NCBI RefSeq assembly: GCF_014127485.1
Contig: NZ_CP059903.1
Location: 2,914,001 to 2,978,000 of the forward strand
DNA from: Nocardioides dongkuii
Lineage (GTDB): Bacteria > Actinomycetota > Actinomycetes > Propionibacteriales > Nocardioidaceae
DNA length: 64,000 nucleotides
Direction of reading: 5' to 3'
The stretch's first letter is position 1; each line of letters starts with the position of its first letter. This document shows, in pieces, positions 1-9,139 of this stretch. Under the pieces are notes generated by a model that saw nothing but the letters and a program-made list of their open reading frames with translations, did not search any database and had not been told where the DNA came from. Made by a program: the position numbers and the translations under genes.

Positions 1-83
1 CCGGGGTCGCCGACCGGCTCGCCGGCCGTGGCCGCGGACTGGCCGGCATGCAGCTGGGACTGACGCCGACCAGTAAGTTCTGA
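1..83 (+). CDS. C-terminal end of an unidentified protein (partial)
   Basis: A reading frame open from the window edge ends with TGA at 81-83, three bases before the tatB start. The visible tail is Gly/Arg/Leu-rich and ends in LTPTSKF. The tight spacing suggests an operon with tatB. In related actinobacteria a secreted serine protease or an anti-sigma factor precedes tatB, but the 26 visible residues do not show which, so no function is assigned. Confidence 0.35.
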   Translation, partial: GVADRLAGRGRGLAGMQLGLTPTSKF

Positions 84-86
84 GAG

Positions 87-422
87 GTGTTCGGAGTCGG
101 GCTGCCGGAGTTCGCGGTCATCGCGTTCGTCGCGGTGCTCGTCTTCGGCCCCGACCGGCTTCCGGACCTCGCCCGGCAGGCGGGCCAGATGGTCCGCAAG
201 GTCCGCGACTTCGCCAACTCCGCGCGTGACGAGCTCCGCGAGGAGCTGGGCCCGGAGTACTCCGACCTCGAGCTGCGCGACCTCGACCCGCGCACCATCG
301 TGCGCAAGCACGTGATCGAGGCGATGGAGGACGCCGACGCCGAGGCCCGCGCCCCCCGCCGCCGCGGCCTCCGCCCCCTCGTGGACGGCGAGGTCCCGCC
401 GTACGACGCCGACGCGACCTGA
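87..422 (+). CDS. tatB: Sec-independent protein translocase TatB
   Basis: This 111-residue protein starts at GTG 87 and fits the TatA/TatB family. One N-terminal membrane helix (about residues 5-20) is followed by the hinge motif FGPDRLP, then a charged amphipathic helix and an acidic, poorly conserved tail. The motif matches the GPERLP seen in actinobacterial TatB. TatB works with TatC at the inner face of the membrane to bind twin-arginine signal peptides of folded proteins. It follows the partial upstream gene by three bases. TatA and TatB are hard to separate by sequence alone; the long charged tail and solitary position favour TatB. No tatC is in the window. Confidence 0.85.
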   Translation: MFGVGLPEFAVIAFVAVLVFGPDRLPDLARQAGQMVRKVRDFANSARDELREELGPEYSDLELRDLDPRTIVRKHVIEAMEDADAEARAPRRRGLRPLVDGEVPPYDADAT

Positions 423-441
423 TCCCCCTCCGGCCCGTCGC

Positions 442-978
442 TCAGTCGCGGCTCTGCACCGCCGCGAGCGTCGCGAACGCCACCAGCACCGCCCGCTGAT
501 CCTCGCCCACCGGGACCTCGACGAAGTCCGCCCCCACCCGACGGGGCACGCCGTCCACCCGGCCGCCGTCGACGTCGTGCAGCACGCACCGCTCCCCCGC
601 GTCGGCCAGCCGGCGCAGCACCGAGGAGAGGCCGAGCCGGGCCAGCGGTGACCAGGCCACCTCGGGGACGGCGCGGTCCGACGCGCCGGTGACCGAGCGG
701 ACCGCGGCCAGCGGGACCACCCAGTCCTGGTCGGCCGCGCGGATCAGGCACCACTGCGCCGCCGCCCGGTCGAGCAGGCCCGTGACCCCGCCGACCCCCC
801 GGACGTCCAGGCCGACCTCCCGGCCCACCGAGGCCTGCAGCCGGGCGGCCAGCGTCACCTGCTGGTACTCCGAGCGGGTCCGGTCCAGCAGCTCGAGCTC
901 GCGATCGGCGGCGTACAGCGCGTCCGCCTGCTGCTCGAGGTCGTCGAGCAGCGCGAACAGCTCCTGCTCCCACGGCAT
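442..978 (-). CDS. Conserved hypothetical protein
   Basis: This is a 178-residue soluble protein with an ATG start at 978. The first 50 residues are rich in Leu, Glu and Arg (ELFALLDDLEQQADALYAAD) and probably form a helical or coiled-coil segment. The rest alternates short hydrophobic strands with Asp/Val/Gly-rich turns, and contains an RAADQDWVVPLAAV stretch. I see no signal peptide, membrane helix or known catalytic motif. It is convergent with tatB and divergent from the LysM gene. I do not recognise a characterised family. The frame has typical codon use and lacks the Arg/Pro/Ala bias of antisense shadows, which supports it being real. Confidence 0.7.
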   Translation of the reverse strand: MPWEQELFALLDDLEQQADALYAADRELELLDRTRSEYQQVTLAARLQASVGREVGLDVRGVGGVTGLLDRAAAQWCLIRAADQDWVVPLAAVRSVTGASDRAVPEVAWSPLARLGLSSVLRRLADAGERCVLHDVDGGRVDGVPRRVGADFVEVPVGEDQRAVLVAFATLAAVQSRD

Positions 979-1054
979 CCCTCGACCCTGCCACAGCCGG
1001 GCCGGGCCGGCTGTGGAGGACCGGTTGACCTGCTCGCCTTCCGGGCGTTGACTG

Positions 1055-1073
1055 ACGCAAACGTACGCAAACG
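1055..1073 (+). repeat. Two 9-bp direct repeats before the LysM gene
   Basis: ACGCAAACG occurs at 1055-1063 and 1065-1073, one helical turn apart, with a third partial copy (ACGCAAGG) from 1071. The pair lies 13-31 bases before the ATG at 1086 in the divergent intergenic space. The spacing would suit a protein binding one face of the helix. TTGACC (1025) and TTGACT (1048) could be -35 elements, but I see no convincing -10 box. Confidence 0.35.
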
Positions 1074-1085
1074 CAAGGATCCTCG

Positions 1086-1724
1086 ATGCGTCTCTCGGCC
1101 CCGTCGCTCACCCGCTGCCTCGCCGTGTGGCTCGCCGCCACCGCGGGGGCGGTGCTGGCGGGCCTCGTCCTGGCCCCGGACGCCGTCCTCCTGGCCGGGG
1201 GCCCGGGTCCCGACCTCGAGCAGGCCCTGGTCCGCCTCAGTGCCGCCGTGGCGCTCGGCTGCGCGGCCTGGGGCTGGCTCGCGACGACGGCCGTGGCCGT
1301 GCAGGCCGCGCGCGGACGGGCCGCCGGGCGTGTCCCGGGGGTGCCCGCGTGGCTGCGGCGCGCGGTGCTCCTCGGCTGCGGGGTCGCGCTCGCCGGCGGG
1401 GTCACGACCCCGGCGCTCGCCGACCCCGGGTCCCTGGCCGGACTGCCGCTGCCGGACCGCGCCACCGGCTCCGTGCACGCCCCCAGCGCGTCCGGCCCGT
1501 CCGGCCCGACCGCCGCGCCGGCCGCGGTCGTCGTACGCCCCGGCGACACGCTCTGGGACCTCGCGGCCGCCGACCTGGGCCACCGCGTCTCGCCCGCCGA
1601 GGTCGACCGGCACTGGCGGCGCCTGCACCGGCTCAACCGGTCCGTCGTCGGACCCGACCCCGACCTGATCCGCCCCGGTCAGCAGCTGCGGCTGCCTGCC
1701 CCTCCCGAGGAGAACCGCCGATGA
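1086..1724 (+). CDS. Membrane protein with C-terminal LysM domain
   Basis: This 212-residue protein has three hydrophobic segments, at about residues 10-35, 50-78 and 92-115. A Pro/Ser/Thr/Ala linker follows, then a LysM domain from about residue 148 (VVVRPGDTLWDLAAADLG through IRPGQQLRLP). LysM domains bind N-acetylglucosamine-containing glycans, so the C-terminus probably contacts peptidoglycan outside the membrane. An AAGGA ribosome site lies six bases before the ATG. The stop overlaps the next start (ATGA), which implies translational coupling with the Rv3235-family gene. A LysM protein beside an Rv3235-family gene near secA is a recurring actinobacterial arrangement; its specific role is unknown. 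Confidence 0.82.
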   Translation: MRLSAPSLTRCLAVWLAATAGAVLAGLVLAPDAVLLAGGPGPDLEQALVRLSAAVALGCAAWGWLATTAVAVQAARGRAAGRVPGVPAWLRRAVLLGCGVALAGGVTTPALADPGSLAGLPLPDRATGSVHAPSASGPSGPTAAPAAVVVRPGDTLWDLAAADLGHRVSPAEVDRHWRRLHRLNRSVVGPDPDLIRPGQQLRLPAPPEENRR

Positions 1725-2233
1725 ACGTCGTCCCGCTCCGCGTGCCCGTGCCGATCGCGAGCGTCCAGGGCACCCTGGCGCTCGACCTCCAGCCGCGGCA
1801 CGAGCCGCCGCCGTACCCCGCCCTCCGCGGCGTGGGCCCCGGCGACCCGGCGCCGGTCGCCGAACCGGTCCGCCTCGAGGTGGAGCGCTGGGCGCACCGG
1901 TTCGCGCAGGCGGCCGTCGAGATCGTGGGCGGTGACCGGCCCGCCTCCCAGCTGGTGCGGTGGACCACCGCGGGGGTCTACGCCGACCTCCACCGCCGGG
2001 CGCTGCTGGTCGCGCGCGCCGGCGGGCACCAGCCCGCGGCCGGCCGCGTGCAGCCGGTGCGCCCCAAGGTGCTCAGCGTCCGCACCTGCTTCGTCGAGCG
2101 GCACGTCGTCGAGGCCTGCGTGCACGTGCGGTACGGCGACCGCTCGCGCGCCGTCGCCGCCCGCTTCGAGCTGCTGCGGGCCCGCCACGAGACCGCCCCG
2201 CGCTGGGTCTGCACCGCCCTCGAGTTCGCCTGA
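1721..2233 (+). CDS. Rv3235 family protein
   Basis: This 170-residue protein starts at ATG 1721, inside the stop of the LysM gene (ATGA overlap). Its N-terminus is Pro-rich and probably disordered up to about residue 45. The folded part begins at RLEVERWAHRFAQAAVEIVG and ends in a conserved strand pattern (VVEACVHVRYGDRSRAVAAR, then RWVCTALEFA). This matches the small Rv3235 family found beside secA in actinobacteria, whose function is not known. No signal peptide or membrane segment is visible. Coupling to a cell-wall-binding partner suggests a role near the envelope, but this is inference. Confidence 0.75.
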   Translation: MNVVPLRVPVPIASVQGTLALDLQPRHEPPPYPALRGVGPGDPAPVAEPVRLEVERWAHRFAQAAVEIVGGDRPASQLVRWTTAGVYADLHRRALLVARAGGHQPAAGRVQPVRPKVLSVRTCFVERHVVEACVHVRYGDRSRAVAARFELLRARHETAPRWVCTALEFA

Positions 2234-2236
2234 CCG

Positions 2237-2330
2237 CCGAGTCGGCGTGAATGAACCGCCGAGTCGGCGTGAGTTGCGCGCCTCGCGGGCAACTCACGCC
2301 GACTCGCGTGCCAACTCACGCCGACTCGGC
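2237..2330. repeat. Cluster of four short repeats forming a long inverted repeat between convergent genes
   Basis: Two copies of CCGAGTCGGCGTGA (starting at 2237 and 2259) are followed by two inverted copies (2290-2306 and 2312-2330). The segment 2258-2276 is an exact reverse complement of 2312-2330, so transcripts from either side could form a 19-bp stem. It lies between the stops of the Rv3235-family gene and secA and probably acts as a bidirectional terminator. Each unit also holds a near-palindromic core (GCCGAGTCGGC), which resembles a dispersed repetitive element rather than a one-off hairpin. Confidence 0.7.
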
Positions 2331-2347
2331 GTCCAACGGGTGCGGGG

Positions 2348-5167
<2,820 letters not shown>

Positions 5168-5290
5168 GAGAGGGGTCTCCCTGGGTAGTACGTCACGGCC
5201 CAGTCCGGGCCGCGGACCATGCTATCCGGGCCGGCGAAGCGCGCGTGCCCCGGCGAGCATCCCGGACACTCCCGCCGGACCCGACGGGCG

Positions 5291-6478
5291 CTACCGGAGC
5301 AGGACCGCGAGCGCGGGAGCGAGGTCCCCACGCGGCTCGACGGCGACGTCGCCGAGCCCCAGCCAGCCGCGGAGCACGTCGAGCTCGGCCGCGAGCTCCG
5401 GCGCGGTGTCCTCGGGCGCCCCGGGCTCGGCGTACGCCGCCTTGACGACGAGCACCCCCGCCTTGCGGTCGGCCTTGAGGTCGACCCGGGCCACGATCCG
5501 GTCCCCCAGCAGGAACGGCAGCACGTAGTAGCCGTGCACCCGCTTCGCGGCCGGGGTGTAGATCTCGATCCGGTAGTGGAAGTCGAAGAGCTCCTCGGTG
5601 CGCTCGCGCAACCACACGACCGGGTCGAACGGGCTGAGCAGCGCCCGCGCGGCCACCCGCCGCGGGAGGCGCGCGTCGCGGTGGAGGTACGCCGGGCGCC
5701 GCCACCCCTGGACCGTCACCGGCAGCAGCTCGCCGGTCTCGACCAGCGTCGCGACCGCGGTCGCCGCGTCGGTGGTGCGCATCCGGTGGTAGTCGGCCAG
5801 GCACCGGACCGAGGCGACGCCGTGCGAGGCCGCGGCCCGTCGTACCAGCTCCACGTGAGCCTCGGCGGGGGTCGGCGTGGGCTGGGCGAGCACCGCCGCG
5901 GGCAGCACCCGCTCGGGGAGGTCGTAGACCACCTCGAAGGAGCTGTTGCGGCCGGCGACCGCGAGGTCGCCCACCATGAACAGGTAGTCGAGGCCCTTGC
6001 GCGCCTCCGACCAGTTCCAGCCCCAGTGCTCCTTCGCCCGGGGCGCGCCGTCGTCGAGCTGGCGCGCCGTGGACGGCCCGCGGGCCGCGACCTCGGCCAG
6101 CAGCCCGGCCGCGGCCTCGTCGGTGACCGTGCCCCACCACTTGCCGCGGCGGGCGCGGTACTCGGCCATCCGGTGCTGCAGGTGCGGCCACAGCTCGACC
6201 GGCATGAACGCCTGCACGTGGGCCCAGTACTCCACCATCCTCCGCGGCTGCTGCTCCGCGGCCCGGGTGAGCAGCCCGACGTCGTAGGGGCCCATCCGGG
6301 AGTACAGCGGCATGTAGTGGGCGCGCTGCAGCACGTTGACCGAGTCGACCTGGAGCACGCCGGTGCGGGCCAGGGTGCGGGCGAAGGTGCGCATCGTGGG
6401 CACCACGTGGCGGGTGTCGAGGAAGCCCTGGGCGGCCAGCGCGACGCGCCGGGCCTGCGCCTGGCTGAGGGACTCCAT
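5291..6478 (-). CDS. YcaQ/AlkZ-like winged-helix DNA glycosylase family protein
   Basis: This 395-residue protein belongs to the winged-helix HTH_42 family that includes E. coli YcaQ (AlkX) and Streptomyces AlkZ, which unhook interstrand DNA crosslinks or remove bulky adducts. The diagnostic segment is VLQVDSVNVLQRAHYMPLYSR: the QVD has the QxD form of YcaQ rather than the QxQ of AlkZ. Family blocks such as EYWAHVQAFMPVELWP and LLSPFDPVVWLRERTEELF are intact. ATG 6478 fits the family N-terminus (MESLSQAQARR) better than an earlier in-frame ATG at 6538. It sits alone between secA and the response regulator. Substrate specificity cannot be read from sequence. Confidence 0.82.
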   Translation of the reverse strand: MESLSQAQARRVALAAQGFLDTRHVVPTMRTFARTLARTGVLQVDSVNVLQRAHYMPLYSRMGPYDVGLLTRAAEQQPRRMVEYWAHVQAFMPVELWPHLQHRMAEYRARRGKWWGTVTDEAAAGLLAEVAARGPSTARQLDDGAPRAKEHWGWNWSEARKGLDYLFMVGDLAVAGRNSSFEVVYDLPERVLPAAVLAQPTPTPAEAHVELVRRAAASHGVASVRCLADYHRMRTTDAATAVATLVETGELLPVTVQGWRRPAYLHRDARLPRRVAARALLSPFDPVVWLRERTEELFDFHYRIEIYTPAAKRVHGYYVLPFLLGDRIVARVDLKADRKAGVLVVKAAYAEPGAPEDTAPELAAELDVLRGWLGLGDVAVEPRGDLAPALAVLLR

Positions 6479-6548
6479 GGCGGGAGGGTACGGCGGGGCG
6501 CGGACAGTGTGTTCGCGAGGGCAGACGGGTCTCGACACGCCGGTCGGA

Positions 6549-7229
6549 CTAGGGCAGGTCGAGCAACTTCTCCTTGACGGCGTACATGACCGCCTCCATC
6601 CGCGAGTGCAGCTGCAGCTTCTCGAGGATGTTGCGCACGTGGTTCTTGACGGTGTTCTCGGAGATGAACAGCTGGCGGGCGATCTCGCGGTTGTTCATGC
6701 CCTTGGCCACCAGCCGGAGCACCTCGAGCTCGCGCTCGGTGAGCCGCAGGCCGGGCACGGGGTCGCGCTCGGGGCGCGACATCTGCTTGAACTCGTCGAT
6801 CAGCTTGACCGCCATCGACGGGCTGATCAGCGACTGGCCGTCGGCGACCACGCGGACGGCCTGGGCGACCTCGTCGATGGAGGAGTCCTTGAGCAGGTAG
6901 CCCGCGGCCCCGCTCTTGACGGCCTCGTAGAGGTCGGCCTCCTCGTCGGAGACCGTCAGCATGATGATCTTCGCCGACGGCACGGCCTCCTTGATGGCCC
7001 GGCACGCCTCGATGCCGGAGCGCTTGGGCATCCGGATGTCGAGCAGCACCACGTCGGGCGCGGTGGTCGTGGCGAGGGTGGTGCCCTCGACGCCGTCGCC
7101 GGCCTCGCCGATGACCTCGATGCCCGACTCGACGGCCAGCAGCATCGTCAGCCCTCGCCGGAACAGCTCCTGGTCGTCGACGACCAGCACCCTGATCGGC
7201 TCCGCACCGTCGACTGAGATCTCTGCCAC
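6549..7229 (-). CDS. NarL/LuxR-family response regulator (orphan)
   Basis: This 226-residue regulator has a receiver domain (residues 11-130) with the acidic pocket VVDDQ, phospho-acceptor Asp64 in VVLLDIRMP, and Lys near 113 in YLLKDSS. A LuxR-type helix-turn-helix follows at about 158-220 (LTERELEVLRLVAKGMNNRE, then ISENTVKNHVRNILEKL). GTG 7229 is the likely start; an upstream ATG would add 17 residues unlike the family. There is no histidine kinase next to it. Streptomyces and Mycobacterium also have a NarL-type regulator near hpf and secA, so the position is conserved. Its input and targets are unknown. Confidence 0.9.
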   Translation of the reverse strand: MAEISVDGAEPIRVLVVDDQELFRRGLTMLLAVESGIEVIGEAGDGVEGTTLATTTAPDVVLLDIRMPKRSGIEACRAIKEAVPSAKIIMLTVSDEEADLYEAVKSGAAGYLLKDSSIDEVAQAVRVVADGQSLISPSMAVKLIDEFKQMSRPERDPVPGLRLTERELEVLRLVAKGMNNREIARQLFISENTVKNHVRNILEKLQLHSRMEAVMYAVKEKLLDLP

Positions 7230-7289
7230 GCGGGCATCATGGCACGTACGGGCGGTTCGTGGCTGCCGTCTCAATGCCATCCGGACGGT

Positions 7290-7317
7290 CCGGGGTGGCC
7301 CGAACGGGCCACCCCGG
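7290..7317 (-). terminator. Hairpin terminator downstream of hpf
   Basis: A perfect 12-bp stem (7290-7301 with 7306-7317) closes a GAAC tetraloop, 17 bases past the hpf stop. There is no U-run on the minus strand after it, which is common for terminators in GC-rich actinobacteria. It lies in the gap between hpf and the response regulator, so it probably separates their transcription. Confidence 0.75.
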
Positions 7318-7333
7318 CCGTGCCGGACCGGGC

Positions 7334-7957
7334 TCAGCCCGCGTCGAGGTCCAGGGAGATCACGCCGTAGTCGTAGCCGCGGCGGCGGTAGACCACCGAG
7401 GGCCGGTCGCTCTCCTTGTCCACGAACAGGTAGAAGTCGTGGCCGACCAGCTCCATCTCGTAGAGGGCCTGGTCGAGGGTCATCGGCGTGGCCGGGTGGG
7501 ACTTCTCCCGCACCACGAGCGGTCCGTCGCCGGTCACGGCGATCGGTCCGACGCGTCGCTCGGTCGAGCCCGGCGCGTCCTCGTCGGTGTCCGCTGCCGG
7601 GGGCTCGACGGTCGCGAGCGCCTCCGCGACCGAGACCGGGGTCTTCGCGCCCCGGTGGACGCGACGGCGGTCCGCGGCCCGGCGCATCTGGGCCGCCATC
7701 TTGTCGAGCGCGAGGTCCAGGGCGCCCATCTTCTCCTCGGCGGCCGCCTCCGCCCGGATCACCGGGCCCTTGGAGAAGGCGGTCAGCTGCACGTGGACGG
7801 AACGGTCGTGCTGGCGCGGGTTCGGTTCGCAGTCCACCTCCACCTGGACCCGCATGATCCGGTGATCGTGCTTCTCGAGCCGGGTCAGCTTCTCGGCGGC
7901 GTGCTCTCGGAACCGGTCCGAGATCTCGCAGTGACGCCCTGTGACCACAACTTCCAT
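7334..7957 (-). CDS. hpf: Long-form ribosome hibernation promoting factor
   Basis: This 207-residue protein has an N-terminal S30AE domain (MEVVVTGRHCEISDRFREHA, then KLTRLEKHDHR) that binds the decoding site of idle 30S subunits. A variable linker of about residues 100-145 follows. The C-terminal dimerisation domain (TLDQALYEMELVGHDFYLFV, then VVYRRRGYDYGVISL) joins two ribosomes into 100S particles. ATG 7957 is preceded by a strong GGGAGG ribosome site. The long form is typical of actinobacteria. The gene stands alone with a 411-base leader region upstream and a strong terminator downstream, which fits independent stress control. Confidence 0.95.
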   Translation of the reverse strand: MEVVVTGRHCEISDRFREHAAEKLTRLEKHDHRIMRVQVEVDCEPNPRQHDRSVHVQLTAFSKGPVIRAEAAAEEKMGALDLALDKMAAQMRRAADRRRVHRGAKTPVSVAEALATVEPPAADTDEDAPGSTERRVGPIAVTGDGPLVVREKSHPATPMTLDQALYEMELVGHDFYLFVDKESDRPSVVYRRRGYDYGVISLDLDAG

Positions 7958-8368
7958 GTTGAACCTCCCGTTGAACAGTTGGTTTCCTTCGCCAGCATCA
8001 CCCGCGCCGTCCTTCAGGCATGCCGGAGCACGGGCGCGGCCCGTGCCCCGTCGGGGTGAGATGGAGCCCGCCCGGCCGACCTGGTCTTCGACCCCACAAC
8101 CGCCTGCTGAGGCCTCCGCAGCTTCTCTGCCACTCCCGGCCTTCTCCCGCCCGTCCCCGCATCTGACGGGGAGGGCGAGGCAGGACTTACCTCTAAGCCG
8201 CACCGTGATCGGCGTACCCCCCGAGGGGGGTCCACGGGGGCGGAGCCCCCGTGTGCCGCCTTACGTGGACCGTTTCGCCTGCGACTGGCATCGGCTTGCC
8301 GCTCGCGCGCCTGGGGCGCACGTGCGACGCAACCACGGACCCGGACGGACTCCATGCATCGACGGTAG
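7958..8368. other. Gene-free interval between comF and hpf
   Basis: These 411 bases separate two minus-strand genes and should contain the hpf promoter. I see no credible gene: the open frames are Arg/Pro/Ser-rich shadows. The comF-proximal end holds two tandem hairpins (8216-8253, listed separately). The hpf-proximal end is a purine-rich ribosome site just before ATG 7957. I could not place a -35/-10 pair with confidence. Confidence 0.5.
8216..8253 (-). terminator. Tandem GC hairpins downstream of comF
   Basis: There are two adjacent perfect inverted repeats. A 7-bp stem lies at 8216-8231 (ACCCCCC, two-base loop, GGGGGGT) and a 9-bp stem at 8233-8253 (CACGGGGGC, GGA loop, GCCCCCGTG). They begin about 115 bases after the comF stop on the minus strand and lack a U-run. 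They probably end the ahcY-to-comF transcript, though regulation of hpf leader RNA is also possible. Confidence 0.5.
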
Positions 8369-9076
8369 TCACTTCCCCGACGGGACAAAAGGCCGCCCCC
8401 GGTCTCGCCGGCGCGTCGCGGCCACCGCGGCGACCGCCGCGACGTGCATCCCCACCGCCTCCAGGGCGCGCTGCGCCTCGCGGGCGGTCGCCCCCGTGGT
8501 CAGCACGTCGTCGCACACCACGACCCGCGCCAGCGGGACGCGCTCGGAGAGCCGGCGCAGCGGCCCGCTGGGGCAGGTCATCGAGCCCGCGAGGTTCGCC
8601 GCCCGGGCGACCCGGTCCAGGCCCGCCTGGTCGACCAGCCCCGGCCTGGTGCGCAGCAGCCGCGCCGCGCGGACGTCGTACCCCTCCCGACGGAGGCGGA
8701 CCGCCGCTCCCGCGGCCAGGGCGTACGTCGGGTCGTGGCCGCGGGCGCGCACGCTCGAGGGCCGCGAGGGCACCGGCACCAGCAGGACCGGTCCCGGGAC
8801 GCCGGTCGCCGCGACCGCGACGGCGAGCAGCCCGGCGAGCGGCCGGGCGAGCGCCAGCAGCCGCCGCTCCTTGAGCCCCAGCACCATCGCGCGCAGCGTG
8901 CCGTCGTACTCGCCGGCCGCCCACGGGGGCACCAGGCCGGGCGGGGAGGGCACCGGCCAGGCGAGCCGCGCGGACCCCGGCAGCAGTGCCGAGCAGCCGG
9001 CGCACAGCAGCCGACCCGGTCGCCGGCACGCGACGCAGCGCCCCCCGAGCAGCAGGTCGGTGACGGCGTCGCGCAT
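8369..9076 (-). CDS. ComF-family phosphoribosyltransferase-like protein
   Basis: This 235-residue protein has an N-terminal zinc-finger-like pair (CVACRRPGRLLCAGC, residues about 14-28). It also carries a type I phosphoribosyltransferase fold with the PRPP motif VVVCDDVLTTGAT near residue 200. ComF proteins take part in natural DNA uptake in Bacillus and Haemophilus. In actinobacteria the gene is conserved after lpqB and its role is untested. The start could be ATG 9076 (used) or ATG 9100. It ends the minus-strand run ahcY-mtrA-mtrB-lpqB-comF, with a 63-base gap after lpqB. No other competence gene is nearby. Confidence 0.85.
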   Translation of the reverse strand: MRDAVTDLLLGGRCVACRRPGRLLCAGCSALLPGSARLAWPVPSPPGLVPPWAAGEYDGTLRAMVLGLKERRLLALARPLAGLLAVAVAATGVPGPVLLVPVPSRPSSVRARGHDPTYALAAGAAVRLRREGYDVRAARLLRTRPGLVDQAGLDRVARAANLAGSMTCPSGPLRRLSERVPLARVVVCDDVLTTGATAREAQRALEAVGMHVAAVAAVAATRRRDRGRPFVPSGK

Positions 9077-9139
9077 CCGCCCAGCGCACCACCCCGGCAC
9101 CCCCGCCGCAACCGGGTCGCGGACGGCTGTGGACGGGCC

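Noticed and set aside
6479..6538. Longer start for the YcaQ-like protein at ATG 6538
   Set aside because: The extra 20 residues are Pro/Arg-rich and unlike the family; ATG 6478 begins exactly at the conserved N-terminus.
8014..8388. Possible small gene on the minus strand between comF and hpf
   Set aside because: Arg/Pro/Ser-rich translation, no ribosome site, overlaps the comF end and runs through the tandem hairpins.
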